From Paenibacillus glycanilyticus (GTDB taxonomy: Bacteria; Bacillota; Bacilli; Paenibacillales; Paenibacillaceae), in NCBI RefSeq assembly GCF_023715145.1, contig NZ_JAMBNP010000005.1, positions 372,001 to 436,000 of the forward strand: DNA of 64,000 nt, read 5' to 3'. The position numbers were made by a program, and so were the translations under genes. Numbering within the stretch: the stretch's first letter is position 1; each line of letters starts with the position of its first letter. Below are positions 40,333-49,638 of the stretch, piece by piece. The notes under the pieces were generated by a model, which was given only the letters and a program-made list of their open reading frames with translations, did not search any database and had not been told where the DNA came from.

Positions 40333-42078
40333 ATGCCGCGCAATACTTGGCTCATGGCGATTAGCTTGAGCGTTATCATCGTTTTACTAAGCAACGGAGC
40401 TTATTATTTTCTGACCAAAAAAACGCTGGAAGATGCGCTAAACCATGAGATGCGGGCTGTTGCGAAGCAAATTGAATTTTCCGTCGAACAATCCCGGCTT
40501 GGTGCCGAGAAGTTCCAGGATCAGATCGGGCGGGAGCTTCGGGTGGTATCCATCGCGGCGCAGTATGCGCTTGATCCGGACGTCGAGAAGGTTACGAACG
40601 ATCAGCTGAAGGAGTTAAGCGCCAAGCTTGGCGTCGAGCATATCACGCTGATGAAGCGGACGGAAGACAATATTATATTGTACAAGTCCTCGGACGAGAA
40701 CGAGCTGGGCAAAGGGACGAAGACCTGGGATCCCTGGTATGTCGCGTTTAATCAGCTGTTTGACGATAAAAAGGTGAACATCGACTGGCTGGGCCAGACG
40801 CTTCCCAACTTCTGGAGCGGACCGTTCGAGGTCGCTTCGACGGACCCCGATCACATCTACAAATGGGGCTATTATTACGACGGCACAACCAATTACATTA
40901 TTGATCCTTACGTCAGCTATAGGTCGCTTGCCGAATACGAGAAGCTGACGGGCATTAACGAATTGATAGAGAAATCGATTGGCAGCAGCGACTCCTTGCT
41001 GGAAGCCACCGTCATTAATCCAATGACCTTTGGCAAAGGATCCTTTGATACGGAGAACGAAGACGGCGAAGTGCAAGGGCATTTGCTGCAGCAGGATATC
41101 TTCTACGGTACATACCGCTATAAGTCGGATAACGATGTGAATGATGTACAGAAGGCTTTTGACAGCGGCGACATTATTTCGACCAAAGACCATATCGACG
41201 GCAAGCATGTGCTCAAGATGTTCATTCCGGTATCGACCGGGGACGAAGTTAACCTGGTTGACGAGAACGGGGAGCCGATTCACGGCTACGTGTTGTCCCT
41301 TGTCTCCGATTATCAGGTCATTCAGGACAGGCTGGACAGCCAGTTTCTGAACATCGGTATCGTCATCTTCCTCGTTACAGGCATCAGCCTTCTTATTGCC
41401 GCCTTTGCCATGCGGTATTTCCGGCAGTCTCGCGAGAAGGTGGTAGAGGTGACGCAGCAAACCTACGTCGATGAGATCAACGGCATGTTCCAGTCGATCC
41501 GCGCGCAGCGGCATGACTTCCTGAATCATGTCCAGACGATCCATTCCCTCGCCGAGCTGAACAAATCAAGGGAGCTTGTCGCTTATACGAAAGAGCTTAC
41601 GGGAGAGATCCGGCTGATGAACGATATTATTAATATCGGGAATCCGGCGATTGCCGCGCTGATCCGCTCTAAGATCTCGCAGGCGGAGAGCTACCGGATA
41701 GCCTTTACCTGCTCCTTCAGCGGACTTAACCGTCTGGAGATGGGAATCAAGACGCTTGACGTGAACCGAATGCTTGGCAATCTGATCGATAATGCGTTTG
41801 ACGAGGTTATGAAATATAGCGAGGATTGCCGTGAGGTGGAGCTGTCGGGCAAACAGATGGACGGCTTTATCGAGTTCTGCATCAGCAATACTTGCGCGCA
41901 GGCGCATGAGGTTAAGGATAAGCCGCTGTTCCAGGCAGGCTTCTCGACCAAGGATGATGCCCATCAAGGGCTGGGCTTGTTCACCGTCAAATCGATTACC
42001 GAGCAGTACAAGGGAAGCATTCAGGTTAACGCAGATACAGAGAACAAAATTACGTTTAATATTCGTATCCCGCACTAA
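40333..42078 (+). CDS. Orphan sensor histidine kinase, SpoOB/CitS-like
   Basis: 581 residues started at ATG 40333, with AAAGGAG 9 bases upstream. TM1 is at ~7-27, a large extracellular sensor at ~30-335, TM2 at ~345-370 (IGIVIFLVTGISLLIAAFAM). The dimerisation helix RAQRHDFLNHVQTIHSL (phospho-acceptor His ~404) has the SpoOB-alpha style of CitS/DcuS/LytTR-partner kinases. The ATPase shows GNLIDNAFDEV and GLGLFTVKSI. No response regulator lies next to it, so its partner is elsewhere. The ligand is unknown. Confidence 0.82.
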   Translation: MPRNTWLMAISLSVIIVLLSNGAYYFLTKKTLEDALNHEMRAVAKQIEFSVEQSRLGAEKFQDQIGRELRVVSIAAQYALDPDVEKVTNDQLKELSAKLGVEHITLMKRTEDNIILYKSSDENELGKGTKTWDPWYVAFNQLFDDKKVNIDWLGQTLPNFWSGPFEVASTDPDHIYKWGYYYDGTTNYIIDPYVSYRSLAEYEKLTGINELIEKSIGSSDSLLEATVINPMTFGKGSFDTENEDGEVQGHLLQQDIFYGTYRYKSDNDVNDVQKAFDSGDIISTKDHIDGKHVLKMFIPVSTGDEVNLVDENGEPIHGYVLSLVSDYQVIQDRLDSQFLNIGIVIFLVTGISLLIAAFAMRYFRQSREKVVEVTQQTYVDEINGMFQSIRAQRHDFLNHVQTIHSLAELNKSRELVAYTKELTGEIRLMNDIINIGNPAIAALIRSKISQAESYRIAFTCSFSGLNRLEMGIKTLDVNRMLGNLIDNAFDEVMKYSEDCREVELSGKQMDGFIEFCISNTCAQAHEVKDKPLFQAGFSTKDDAHQGLGLFTVKSITEQYKGSIQVNADTENKITFNIRIPH

Positions 42079-42095
42079 TAGAATTTTAATCCTTC

Positions 42096-42145
42096 AGCAG
42101 TCCATTGCTCTTCCGAGAGTGAAATGGGCTGCTTTTGTCTTTTCA
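42096..42145 (+). terminator. Terminator after orphan kinase
   Basis: AGCAGTCCATT (42096-42106) pairs with AATGGGCTGCT (42123-42133), followed by TTTGTCTTTT. Confidence 0.75.
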
Positions 42146-42161
42146 GAGGGCGCATTTTTTG

Positions 42162-42170
42162 TGGTATACT
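42162..42170 (+). promoter_or_regulatory. Candidate extended -10 promoter for the SWIM/SNF2 operon
   Basis: TGGTATACT is an extended -10 box (TGn plus TATACT) without a clear -35, 42 bases before the SWIM gene start. Confidence 0.35.
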
Positions 42171-42211
42171 AATAAGATGCTAGGTGAACGGAAGAGGGCG
42201 GGTGAACGAAC

Positions 42212-43798
42212 TTGGCAAGTCTTGATGATAAGCTTCATACAGCGCTTGAACACAGTCTGGGGCAGCATTTGAACGAAGAAATCATTCGCCGCGGATGGGA
42301 TTATTATCGGAGCGGCCAGGTGCTGAATGTCAAGCAGGCAGATGAAGAGACGTTATACGGCGCCGTGCAGGGGTCGGATGTTTATTCGGTGCTGCTGGAC
42401 TCGGACCATTTTCGATACAGCAAATGCACTTGTCCCTTTAATGATTATTGCAAACATATGGCGGCAGTCTATTTCGCCTATTGTCACAGTCTGGACGGGG
42501 AGTCCGCGGCGAAAGCTGCCTATGACCGCATTCGCGGCATAGACGGGAAGCCGCAAGGCTCGGTAACGGTAAGCGTACCGAAGTTCGGCGGGCGCCATGC
42601 CCAGCCATCCGATGATGCTCCGCCGGAAGAGTGGGGATTGTGGATGGAGGCCGAATACGGCGAGACCTGGCGCAGCTGCCGCCATTCGCTTCATGCCCTG
42701 CAGCCGGTACTGTCGGCACTGAAGGGAACGACGAAGCATTGGAATAAAAGCAGCCAGCGGCTGCACTGGATGAGCGTAATTTTGTTTGTGCTCGATCAGG
42801 CGGAGCAGGCGATCAAGACGGTCGATACGTTCAGCCGTTATTATCATGAAATGTCGTTTCTGCGCATGGCTGAGCCATGGGTAGAGCATTATTATACGCT
42901 GGCGCTCGAGCTCGAGCCGTCAGAAGTGACCGGCCTTGAACGCAGCTGGATCGATTATTTGGCAGGTTACGCGAAGAACAAGGCAGTGAAGCAGGAGCAG
43001 CAGCTGTTCGACTGGACCTATATTTACTTGGCAATCTGCGAGCGGATGTCTTCAAATGCTGAGTGGTACGAGAATGAGCTGGATGCGATTACGAAGGAAG
43101 AATTCCGGGAATCGGCAGAGCTTGTAAATCTGACTTTTGTTCATACGGCTGCGGCAATGCTCTGCTTCTTTGGCCGGGATGATGAGAAGGCGCTCGTGCA
43201 TTTCGGCAAGACGGATTTCCAGCGTTCGCAGAAGGTGATCTACCCTTGCGTCGCGCAGCGTCTTGAAGAAGGCGACTGGAAGGTAATTGGGCACTGGATG
43301 AGCTTCTTGTATGACCATATCATGAAAGTGAAGAATGCGCGGACCATCGGGCCGTTCATGACCTTGTGCAGAAGAGCGGATACGGATCAGCCCGATGAAC
43401 CGCGCTGGACCCGGTATATGGTGGAGATGCTGCCTCACTCTTATTCCGACCTGTCGGATCATTGGCTGGCCGTGAAGAAATACGAGGAATGGGCGGATCT
43501 GCAGCTCTTAATCGGCATGAAGCCGGACGATCTGGGAATTCAGAATGTGCGCGAGGTCGCAAAGGCTGCTCCAAGCGTAATGATCCCGCTGTATCATCAG
43601 TCGATTGAAGAATCGATCAATTCGCGCAACAGGCAGGGCTACCGCCTCGCGGTGAAAGAGCTGAAGAAGCTGGAGAAGCTGTATAAGGCAGATAAGCATT
43701 CGGATAAATGGGATCGATACATCGCAGGAATCGTGAGCAAGTATCAACGGCTTCGCGCGTTTCAGGAAGAGCTGTGGAAAGGAAAAATCGTAACATGA
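42212..43798 (+). CDS. SWIM zinc-finger protein
   Basis: 528 residues. The SWIM zinc finger C-x-C-xn-C-x-H is present as CTCPFNDYCKH (Cys72, Cys74, Cys80, His82), within the context HFRYSKCTCPFNDYC. SWIM domains bind DNA or protein and in bacteria are commonly encoded beside or fused to SNF2 ATPases, as here. The remaining ~440 residues are helical and may form TPR-like repeats. The start is TTG 42212 with GGGTGA ~6 bases upstream. The stop overlaps the SNF2 start by 4 bases, so the two are translationally coupled and probably form a complex. Confidence 0.82.
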   Translation: MASLDDKLHTALEHSLGQHLNEEIIRRGWDYYRSGQVLNVKQADEETLYGAVQGSDVYSVLLDSDHFRYSKCTCPFNDYCKHMAAVYFAYCHSLDGESAAKAAYDRIRGIDGKPQGSVTVSVPKFGGRHAQPSDDAPPEEWGLWMEAEYGETWRSCRHSLHALQPVLSALKGTTKHWNKSSQRLHWMSVILFVLDQAEQAIKTVDTFSRYYHEMSFLRMAEPWVEHYYTLALELEPSEVTGLERSWIDYLAGYAKNKAVKQEQQLFDWTYIYLAICERMSSNAEWYENELDAITKEEFRESAELVNLTFVHTAAAMLCFFGRDDEKALVHFGKTDFQRSQKVIYPCVAQRLEEGDWKVIGHWMSFLYDHIMKVKNARTIGPFMTLCRRADTDQPDEPRWTRYMVEMLPHSYSDLSDHWLAVKKYEEWADLQLLIGMKPDDLGIQNVREVAKAAPSVMIPLYHQSIEESINSRNRQGYRLAVKELKKLEKLYKADKHSDKWDRYIAGIVSKYQRLRAFQEELWKGKIVT

Positions 43799-46689
43799 AA
43801 TCATTCATCGGCGCCCGGACGTTACTCGTGGACGGATACTGGAAGCAAGGCGATCAAGCAGAGAATAATGGGCTCCTGCTCATGGCGGCAGACCGGGCTG
43901 AAAGTCCGGCAAGGCTGAAGCAGGTTCTATTTGCCTGGCATCAGGCATCCTGGTACGGTGCGGAGATAGAGGAAGTAGACGCGGATGGCGGGAAAGCGCT
44001 CAGGCTGCCTCCGCTTATCGCCGTTGATTATTTGTCTTCGCCGCAGCATGTACGGCTGCTGCAGGTAGAATGGACGGCTCGGCTGCAAGGCTTAATGAAC
44101 ATGGCAGGCATGCTCCGCGAGGCGCTGCTCGAAGGATGGTTTCAGCCGGATTGGAGCGGGTGGTCGGAGCACCGGCGTGCCTGGAGGCTGGAGATTCCGG
44201 CGGAGAAGAATGAATTTGCAGCCGAATGGGAGCGGCAGATACGCGAGACCGGGATAACCGGCGCGGATCAATGGTTAAGCGAAGCGGTTGAAGAAATTCT
44301 GGCGCAAAACGATCAGGCCGCGGCCGCATGGCGCAAAATTGCGGCGGCGGCAGGCGGAGAATCGGTGCTGCTGCATAAGGCGGCGGATGAAGAAGACTGG
44401 CTGATTGCCCTTGGTCTGCATAAAGATACGATGCCGTTCAAAGTTGCGCTTCAGCTGGCTGAGCCCGTGGAGGGTGCAAGCTGGCAGCTTAGGCCTGCCT
44501 TGCAGGACCGTAATGGCGGGCCGTGGATTCCAGTCGCAGCAGTGAAGGGGCAGTGGCGGGCTCTATTCGAGCAGGACGGTCCGCTGCCTGAAGATTGGGC
44601 GCCTCATCTGGAGACGAGGCTTGCGAAGGAGCATAGCAAATGGCTTGCTGTTTTGCCGGACTGGAGAGACGAAGCCGAACCGGAGAAGCTGCGCAGGCAG
44701 CTTACCGATAACGATGCCTGGTTCTTTATGGAGAAGGCGAGCCTGAAGCTGCTGGAAGCAGGCTGTCCCGTATTGCTGCCGGGCTGGTGGGAAGCGGTCC
44801 GCTCGCGCCGCCTGAGACTGAAGGCGAAGATGAAATCCTCGGTTGGTTCGGATGCGCAGCCGATGTTTGGCCTTGATCAGATTGTTCAATTCGACTGGAA
44901 GATGGCGCTTGGCAATATCGATTTGTCGGAGTCGGAGTTTATGCGCCTGGCCGAAGAAAACCGCAGGCTGATGAATATCGGCGGGGAATGGGTTCATCTG
45001 GATCCGCAGGATGTGGCCCAGATCCGCGACTGGATGAAGCGCGTTGGGAAGCGCACCGGGCTGTCATTCCGCGATGTGATGGAGATGCATCTGCTTGGAG
45101 GCGCCGTCATGGAAGACGGAGAGGATGCTTCTATTGCCCTTCGGGCAGAGGTTGAGCTTAATGACCATCTGTCGAGATGGCTGGAGCAGCTTCAGCATAC
45201 GGCGGAGATTCCTATGGCTGAAATACCTTCCAGCTTCCTCGGCTCCCTTCGCCCTTATCAGCTGCAGGGGGTATCCTGGCTGCTGTTCCTGAGGAAATTC
45301 GGGCTTGGCGGCGTGCTAGCGGACGATATGGGTCTTGGCAAGACGATTCAGTTCATGGCTTATTTATCCTATGTGAAGGCGCATGGAGACAAGAGCCGCG
45401 GACCGTCGCTTCTGATCTGCCCGACGTCCGTTATCGGCAACTGGGAGAAGGAGCTGGAGAAATTCGCCCCTACGCTTCAGGCGTATCTCCATTATGGACC
45501 AAAACGGGAAAAAGGCGAGGCGCTCCGGGAAGCGATCAAGGATGCCGATATTGTAATTACGTCTTACTCCCTTGCCCAAATTGACGAAGAAGAGCTGAAC
45601 CAGATTCAGTGGGATGCGTTATGTCTGGATGAAGCTCAAAATATAAAAAATGTGTATACCAAGCAGTCGGCCGCGATACGCGGGCTGCCTGCCAATCATC
45701 GGATTGCGCTTACGGGTACTCCGATGGAGAACCGGCTGACCGAGCTTTGGTCCATCTATGATTTTATTAATCCTGGTTATCTGGGCAGCATGGGCGAATT
45801 CCGTAAAGCGATTGTACTGCCGATCGAGAAGAACCGCGACGAACAGGTCATCAGCGGTCTGCAGCGCTGGGTGAAGCCGTTCATGCTCCGCAGGGTCAAG
45901 AAGGATCCGGCTATTCAGCTGTCGCTGCCGGACAAGAATGAAGCGAAGACGTATTTGACCCTGACGACTGAACAAGGCGCCATATACGAGAATATCGTTG
46001 CCGACCTGCTGGAGAAGCTGGATAAGCTTGGGCCGATGCAGCGCCGCGGAATAATTCTGGCATCGCTCACAAGGCTGAAGCAGCTTTGCGATCATCCTGC
46101 CATGCTAAGCGATGAGCGCGAGCTTGCGCAGTGGGATGACACCCGCTCGAACAAGGTGGCGCGCCTTCTGGAGATGGTGGAGGAGATCGCTTCGGAAGGA
46201 GAGCGCTGCTTGATCTTTACCCAATTTGTCGATATGGGCGAGCAGCTCAAGAAGCTGCTGGAAGAGCGGCTGGAGCTGCCGGTTCCGTATCTGCACGGCG
46301 GCGTGCCAAAGGCAAAGCGGGATGAGATGATTGATAAGTTCCAGAATCCGGAGGAGCCATGCTGCGCGTTTGTGCTGTCGCTCAAAGCCGGCGGAACCGG
46401 TCTGAATCTGACGGCGGCGAACCACGTCTTCCACTTCGACCGCTGGTGGAATCCGGCTGTTGAGAATCAGGCGACAGACCGGGCATTCCGAATCGGGCAG
46501 ACGAAAAAGGTTCAGGTTCACAAGTTCATTACACTCGGCACGCTTGAGGAGAAGATCGACGAGATGATTGACCGCAAGCAGCAGCTTAATGAGCAGGTGG
46601 TAGGGCAATCGGAGCAGTGGATTACCGAGCTTTCCACGGATGAACTGAAGGAGCTGTTCGCGCTTCGCAAAAACTGGTTGAAGGGATGA
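43795..46689 (+). CDS. SNF2-family DNA-dependent ATPase/helicase
   Basis: 964 residues. The N-terminal ~470 residues form the bacterial SNF2-associated region. The motor has Walker A DDMGLGKT (~509-516), motif II DEAQ (~612-615) in place of DEAH, LTGTPMENRL (motif III), and motif VI QATDRAFRIGQ (~892). DEAQ is usual in this bacterial SNF2 branch. The preferred start ATG 43795 overlaps the SWIM stop and has GGAAAGGA upstream; the longer frame from 43708 lies inside the SWIM gene. It probably remodels protein-DNA complexes or translocates on double-stranded DNA with the SWIM protein. A defence or transcription-recycling role is possible but unsupported here. Confidence 0.9.
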   Translation: MKSFIGARTLLVDGYWKQGDQAENNGLLLMAADRAESPARLKQVLFAWHQASWYGAEIEEVDADGGKALRLPPLIAVDYLSSPQHVRLLQVEWTARLQGLMNMAGMLREALLEGWFQPDWSGWSEHRRAWRLEIPAEKNEFAAEWERQIRETGITGADQWLSEAVEEILAQNDQAAAAWRKIAAAAGGESVLLHKAADEEDWLIALGLHKDTMPFKVALQLAEPVEGASWQLRPALQDRNGGPWIPVAAVKGQWRALFEQDGPLPEDWAPHLETRLAKEHSKWLAVLPDWRDEAEPEKLRRQLTDNDAWFFMEKASLKLLEAGCPVLLPGWWEAVRSRRLRLKAKMKSSVGSDAQPMFGLDQIVQFDWKMALGNIDLSESEFMRLAEENRRLMNIGGEWVHLDPQDVAQIRDWMKRVGKRTGLSFRDVMEMHLLGGAVMEDGEDASIALRAEVELNDHLSRWLEQLQHTAEIPMAEIPSSFLGSLRPYQLQGVSWLLFLRKFGLGGVLADDMGLGKTIQFMAYLSYVKAHGDKSRGPSLLICPTSVIGNWEKELEKFAPTLQAYLHYGPKREKGEALREAIKDADIVITSYSLAQIDEEELNQIQWDALCLDEAQNIKNVYTKQSAAIRGLPANHRIALTGTPMENRLTELWSIYDFINPGYLGSMGEFRKAIVLPIEKNRDEQVISGLQRWVKPFMLRRVKKDPAIQLSLPDKNEAKTYLTLTTEQGAIYENIVADLLEKLDKLGPMQRRGIILASLTRLKQLCDHPAMLSDERELAQWDDTRSNKVARLLEMVEEIASEGERCLIFTQFVDMGEQLKKLLEERLELPVPYLHGGVPKAKRDEMIDKFQNPEEPCCAFVLSLKAGGTGLNLTAANHVFHFDRWWNPAVENQATDRAFRIGQTKKVQVHKFITLGTLEEKIDEMIDRKQQLNEQVVGQSEQWITELSTDELKELFALRKNWLKG

Positions 46690-46698
46690 GGGGGATAA

Positions 46699-46881
46699 AT
46701 GCCTGAGGAGAAGGACAAGTGGGCCAAAGCAATGGCCGAGCGGCATACCGGTTCCCCTGAGCCGAAAGAGCCGGATAAGGGAAGCGCGGAGCAGGTAGTG
46801 TCAGGTTCTGTACAAGGAAATGAAGAGTGGCGAGCTTTTTACGAGGCAATCCGAGCTCATGTTCAAGGTATGCGTAAGTAA
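46699..46881 (+). CDS. Small hypothetical protein following SNF2
   Basis: 60 residues, hydrophilic and charged (MPEEKDKWAKAMAERHTGSP, ... NEEWRAFYEAIRAHVQGM). It begins 9 bases after the SNF2 stop with GAGGGGG at 5-base spacing and ends just before a terminator, so it reads as the third gene of the SWIM/SNF2 operon. No known domain is visible. Confidence 0.6.
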   Translation: MPEEKDKWAKAMAERHTGSPEPKEPDKGSAEQVVSGSVQGNEEWRAFYEAIRAHVQGMRK

Positions 46882-46897
46882 TATGTGAACTATCATT

Positions 46898-46942
46898 ACA
46901 CAGTCTGTCGGAAATAGTAACCCGAGAGGCTGTGTTTTTTTA
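46898..46942 (+). terminator. Terminator of the SWIM/SNF2 operon
   Basis: ACACAG (46898-46903) pairs with CTGTGT (46930-46935), with an inner TCGG/CCGA stem, followed by seven T. Confidence 0.8.
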
Positions 46943-47020
46943 TCCCTGTTTCGAAAAATAATAGAATTGTATCCCTCAACGGGCTTATTTTCGACCTCCC
47001 GAGTATGCAAATCCGGAATC

Positions 47021-47026
47021 TATAAT
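47021..47026 (+). promoter_or_regulatory. Candidate -10 box of the second sugar operon
   Basis: TATAAT lies 49 bases before the binding-protein start. No good -35 is seen at 17 bases, fitting a promoter that needs the AraC-type response regulator encoded downstream. Confidence 0.4.
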
Positions 47027-47074
47027 AAAGGTGCAAGGCAAACAAGCAAGATCATATCGAGGAGGTCTTCCTAA

Positions 47075-48448
47075 ATGAAAAAAAGTACTTTGCTCATCGC
47101 CACATTGCTTGCCTCATTCACCATGGTCGCTTCGGCTTGCGGCTCGAACAATAACGGCGGGAACAATGCTCCTGCAAGCACAGAAGCTTCGCAAGAGCCG
47201 GCAGCTACAACGGAAGCTACACCAAGTCCGGAAGCAAAAGACGTAACCCTGTCGCTGCGCCATACACAAATTAAAGAGACAAGCAAAAACCGCCTTAAAA
47301 TTCTCGAGGATGTCGTAAAGAAAACACAAGATGAGAATGCCGGCCTTACCTTCAAGCTTGAAGGCATCGACGAAGTCGTCAACCGTGATCAGAAGCTGAA
47401 AGCGGAAATGACGGCAGGCAACCCGCCCGATATCTTCGAAGTGTTCGGCGGCGCTGACCTGAACCTGTATGTAAAAGCAGGCCGCATGCTTGATCTGACC
47501 CCAATTATTGAAGAGCTTGGCATTAAGGACAAATTCGCCAGCCTTGACGAGTTCACGGTTGACGGCAAAGTATACGGCCTGCCATTCGGCGGTTACTCGG
47601 AAGGCATCTTCTACAACAAGAAGATCTTTGCCGACCTTGGTCTCTCCGTTCCTACAACCTGGGAACAGCTGATCGAAGTGGCCGATAAAATCAAAGCGGC
47701 TAAGATCACGCCGCTGGGTCTCGCTGCAAAAGACGGCTGGGTTAACGGCATGCTTTGGAATACCGTTATGGAGCGTAACGTTGGTATCGATGCGATCAAC
47801 AAGCTGGTTACCGGCGAAGCGAAATGGACGGATGAAGGCTTCGTCAAAGGCTTCACCGACTACGCTGATCTTGTGAACCGCGATTACTTCACAAAAGGTG
47901 CGCTTGGCCTTGCTTATGCGGACCAAGGCGCGCAATTGCTCTCCGGCAAAGCAGCGATGGTATTCACGGGCTCATGGGATGCTAACCGCTTCACAGGCGA
48001 AGAAGCCGGCGACCTGAAAGGCCAAATCGGCTACTTCAACTTCCCGTCGATCTCAGGCGGCGCGGGCGATCAAACGTCGATCAACGCATCGTATTCGAAC
48101 GGCTTTGGCTTCTCGGCTAACCTGAACGAGGATCAAGTTGCCATGGTTAAAAAATTTATCGCCAACTTCTACAGCGAAGAAGTTCAAAAACGCACGCTTC
48201 TTGAAGACAAAGTCCTTCCTTCCATGAAGCTGTCCGATCTGTCCGGCGTAGATCCGCTGATCTCCGAAGTGCTGACGGTTATGGCTAACGCTTCGACTTC
48301 CTGGAAAGCTTATGACGCTATCGTTCAACCGGCTGTAGGCGCTGTTGTTAACGTAGGCCTGCAAGAGTTGATCGGCAAGGTGAGCAAGCCTGAGAAGGTT
48401 GCTAAGGATATTCAAGCAGCTCAAGACAAGGCTAATGCTGCGAAGTAA
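47075..48448 (+). CDS. ABC sugar transporter substrate-binding lipoprotein (NagZ operon)
   Basis: 457 residues. The lipoprotein signal ends VASAC (Cys22), followed by a low-complexity Asn/Ala/Glu/Thr linker and an SBP_bac_1-type fold (DVTLSLRHTQIKETSKNRLKILEDVVKK..., GKVYGLPFGGYSEGIFYNKKIF). The GGAGG ribosome binding site is strong. It probably binds an amino-sugar oligosaccharide, judging by the NagZ gene at the end of the operon. Two structured elements and a terminator hairpin separate it from the permeases, so it should be made in excess over them. Confidence 0.9.
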   Translation: MKKSTLLIATLLASFTMVASACGSNNNGGNNAPASTEASQEPAATTEATPSPEAKDVTLSLRHTQIKETSKNRLKILEDVVKKTQDENAGLTFKLEGIDEVVNRDQKLKAEMTAGNPPDIFEVFGGADLNLYVKAGRMLDLTPIIEELGIKDKFASLDEFTVDGKVYGLPFGGYSEGIFYNKKIFADLGLSVPTTWEQLIEVADKIKAAKITPLGLAAKDGWVNGMLWNTVMERNVGIDAINKLVTGEAKWTDEGFVKGFTDYADLVNRDYFTKGALGLAYADQGAQLLSGKAAMVFTGSWDANRFTGEEAGDLKGQIGYFNFPSISGGAGDQTSINASYSNGFGFSANLNEDQVAMVKKFIANFYSEEVQKRTLLEDKVLPSMKLSDLSGVDPLISEVLTVMANASTSWKAYDAIVQPAVGAVVNVGLQELIGKVSKPEKVAKDIQAAQDKANAAK

Positions 48449-48450
48449 GA

Positions 48451-48667
48451 ATTAGAATGGATCGAATCGCATGTTGACCGCTACGCGGAAGTATCATTCT
48501 TCCAATCGCCATTGCCACCGAATTTCATCCGCTTCAGCGGATGAAATTCGGATGGCAAAAGCGAACGCTAAAAGCTTTCTGAAAGAAAGCTGCTTCGGAA
48601 GCATAAACTTTTTTTCCAGAATGATACTTCCGCTCCGCTAAGACGTCGCGAGAAGATCCAGTTCTAA
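48451..48667 (+). repeat. Structured 3' element, copy 2 (downstream of the sugar-binding gene)
   Basis: The core is 48485-48633. Outer arms GCGGAAGTATCATTCT and its exact complement (48485-48500, 48618-48633) enclose box B' CTTCCAATCGCCATTG (48499-48514). Then comes a perfect 16-pair inner hairpin CCGAATTTCATCCGCT (48518-48533 with 48536-48551). Box A' CAAAAGCGAACGCT follows (48556-48569), then two more hairpins (AGCTTTCT/AGAAAGCT; GCTTC/GAAGC). Flanks TTAGAA-TGGATC and GATCCA-TTCTAA add a further pairing layer. Boxes match copies 1 and 3. Confidence 0.8.
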
Positions 48668-48702
48668 ACAACTTCACAGGCAAGGGAAATAGGAAGGGAA
48701 AA

Positions 48703-48736
48703 AGCTAAGGTTTATCATAAACCTTAGCTTTTTTAA
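48703..48736 (+). terminator. Intraoperonic terminator/attenuator
   Basis: AAGCTAAGGTTTAT pairs perfectly with ATAAACCTTAGCTT around one base, followed by a T-run, 21 bases before the first permease start. It would reduce permease expression relative to the binding protein. Confidence 0.8.
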
Positions 48737-48756
48737 AGGAAGCAGGAGGCGAAGTT

Positions 48757-49638
48757 ATGAACAAGGCTCTCAGAAATCCGTTAACGTACATCGCGTTCAT
48801 TATACCAACGCTTGTATTGTATGCTTTGTTTTTTGTATATCCGGTTATCGTATCGTTTGTTTACGGATTCTTTCAATGGGATGGCATTACGGAAAAAGTG
48901 TTTATCGGCGTGGACAATTTCACGCGGCTGTGGAAAGACGATGTGTTCCTGAAATCGCTTGCTAACAATTTCTACTTTATGGCGTTCTCCCTGGTGGTGA
49001 ATATTCCGCTCGTCTTCCTTATCTCGATTCTGATCAGTAAGGTTGGCCGTATGCGTGACTTTTACAAGTCGGCCGTATTTGTTCCCGTCGTCATCTCGAC
49101 AGCAACGGTCGCTATATTGTTTGGCGTGTTATACAACTATGATTCCGGTCTGATTAACCAGTTCATCCGTTTGGTCGCTCCAGACAGCTGGGCGCGCGAA
49201 TGGCTGTCGGATCCCAAGCTTGCCATGCTCTCGATCCTGATCGCGAACGCTTGGCAGAACATCGGATTCTTTATCGTCCTCTGTCTTGCCGCGATCTTGA
49301 ACATTCCGAAGGAGATTGTGGAAGCTTCCAAGATTGACGGCGTGAACGGCTGGTCGGAAACCTGGCTGATTACCCTCCCGCTGATCCGTCCCGTATTGTT
49401 CGTTATGCTGCTGCTCACCGTGTCCGGCACGATGAAAGTGCTTGATATCGTTCAGATTATGACAAACGGCGGTCCGTTCCAGTCCACGGAGGTTATGTCC
49501 ACGTACATGCTGAAGGTCGGCTTCCGTTCGATGGAGCTTGGCTACGGCAGCGCGATTGGCGTAACGATGTTTATTCTGATTCTCGTGCTTACGGGCATCC
49601 TGCAAAAACTGACGAAGCATGAGGAGGTGCAGTACTAA
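48757..49638 (+). CDS. ABC sugar transporter permease, MalF/UgpA type
   Basis: 293 residues with six predicted membrane segments. The EAA loop is IVEASKIDGVNGWSETWLITLPLI (~188-211), where SK replaces the usual AA. It has a good AGGAGG, and its stop touches the next start (TAATG). It forms the channel with the next gene. Confidence 0.9.
   Translation: MNKALRNPLTYIAFIIPTLVLYALFFVYPVIVSFVYGFFQWDGITEKVFIGVDNFTRLWKDDVFLKSLANNFYFMAFSLVVNIPLVFLISILISKVGRMRDFYKSAVFVPVVISTATVAILFGVLYNYDSGLINQFIRLVAPDSWAREWLSDPKLAMLSILIANAWQNIGFFIVLCLAAILNIPKEIVEASKIDGVNGWSETWLITLPLIRPVLFVMLLLTVSGTMKVLDIVQIMTNGGPFQSTEVMSTYMLKVGFRSMELGYGSAIGVTMFILILVLTGILQKLTKHEEVQY

Noticed and set aside
48485..48633. Element copies as MITEs or IS remnants
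   Set aside because: Arms differ between copies while the inside is conserved, the reverse of a transposon with fixed terminal repeats; no target duplication seen. Not fully excluded.
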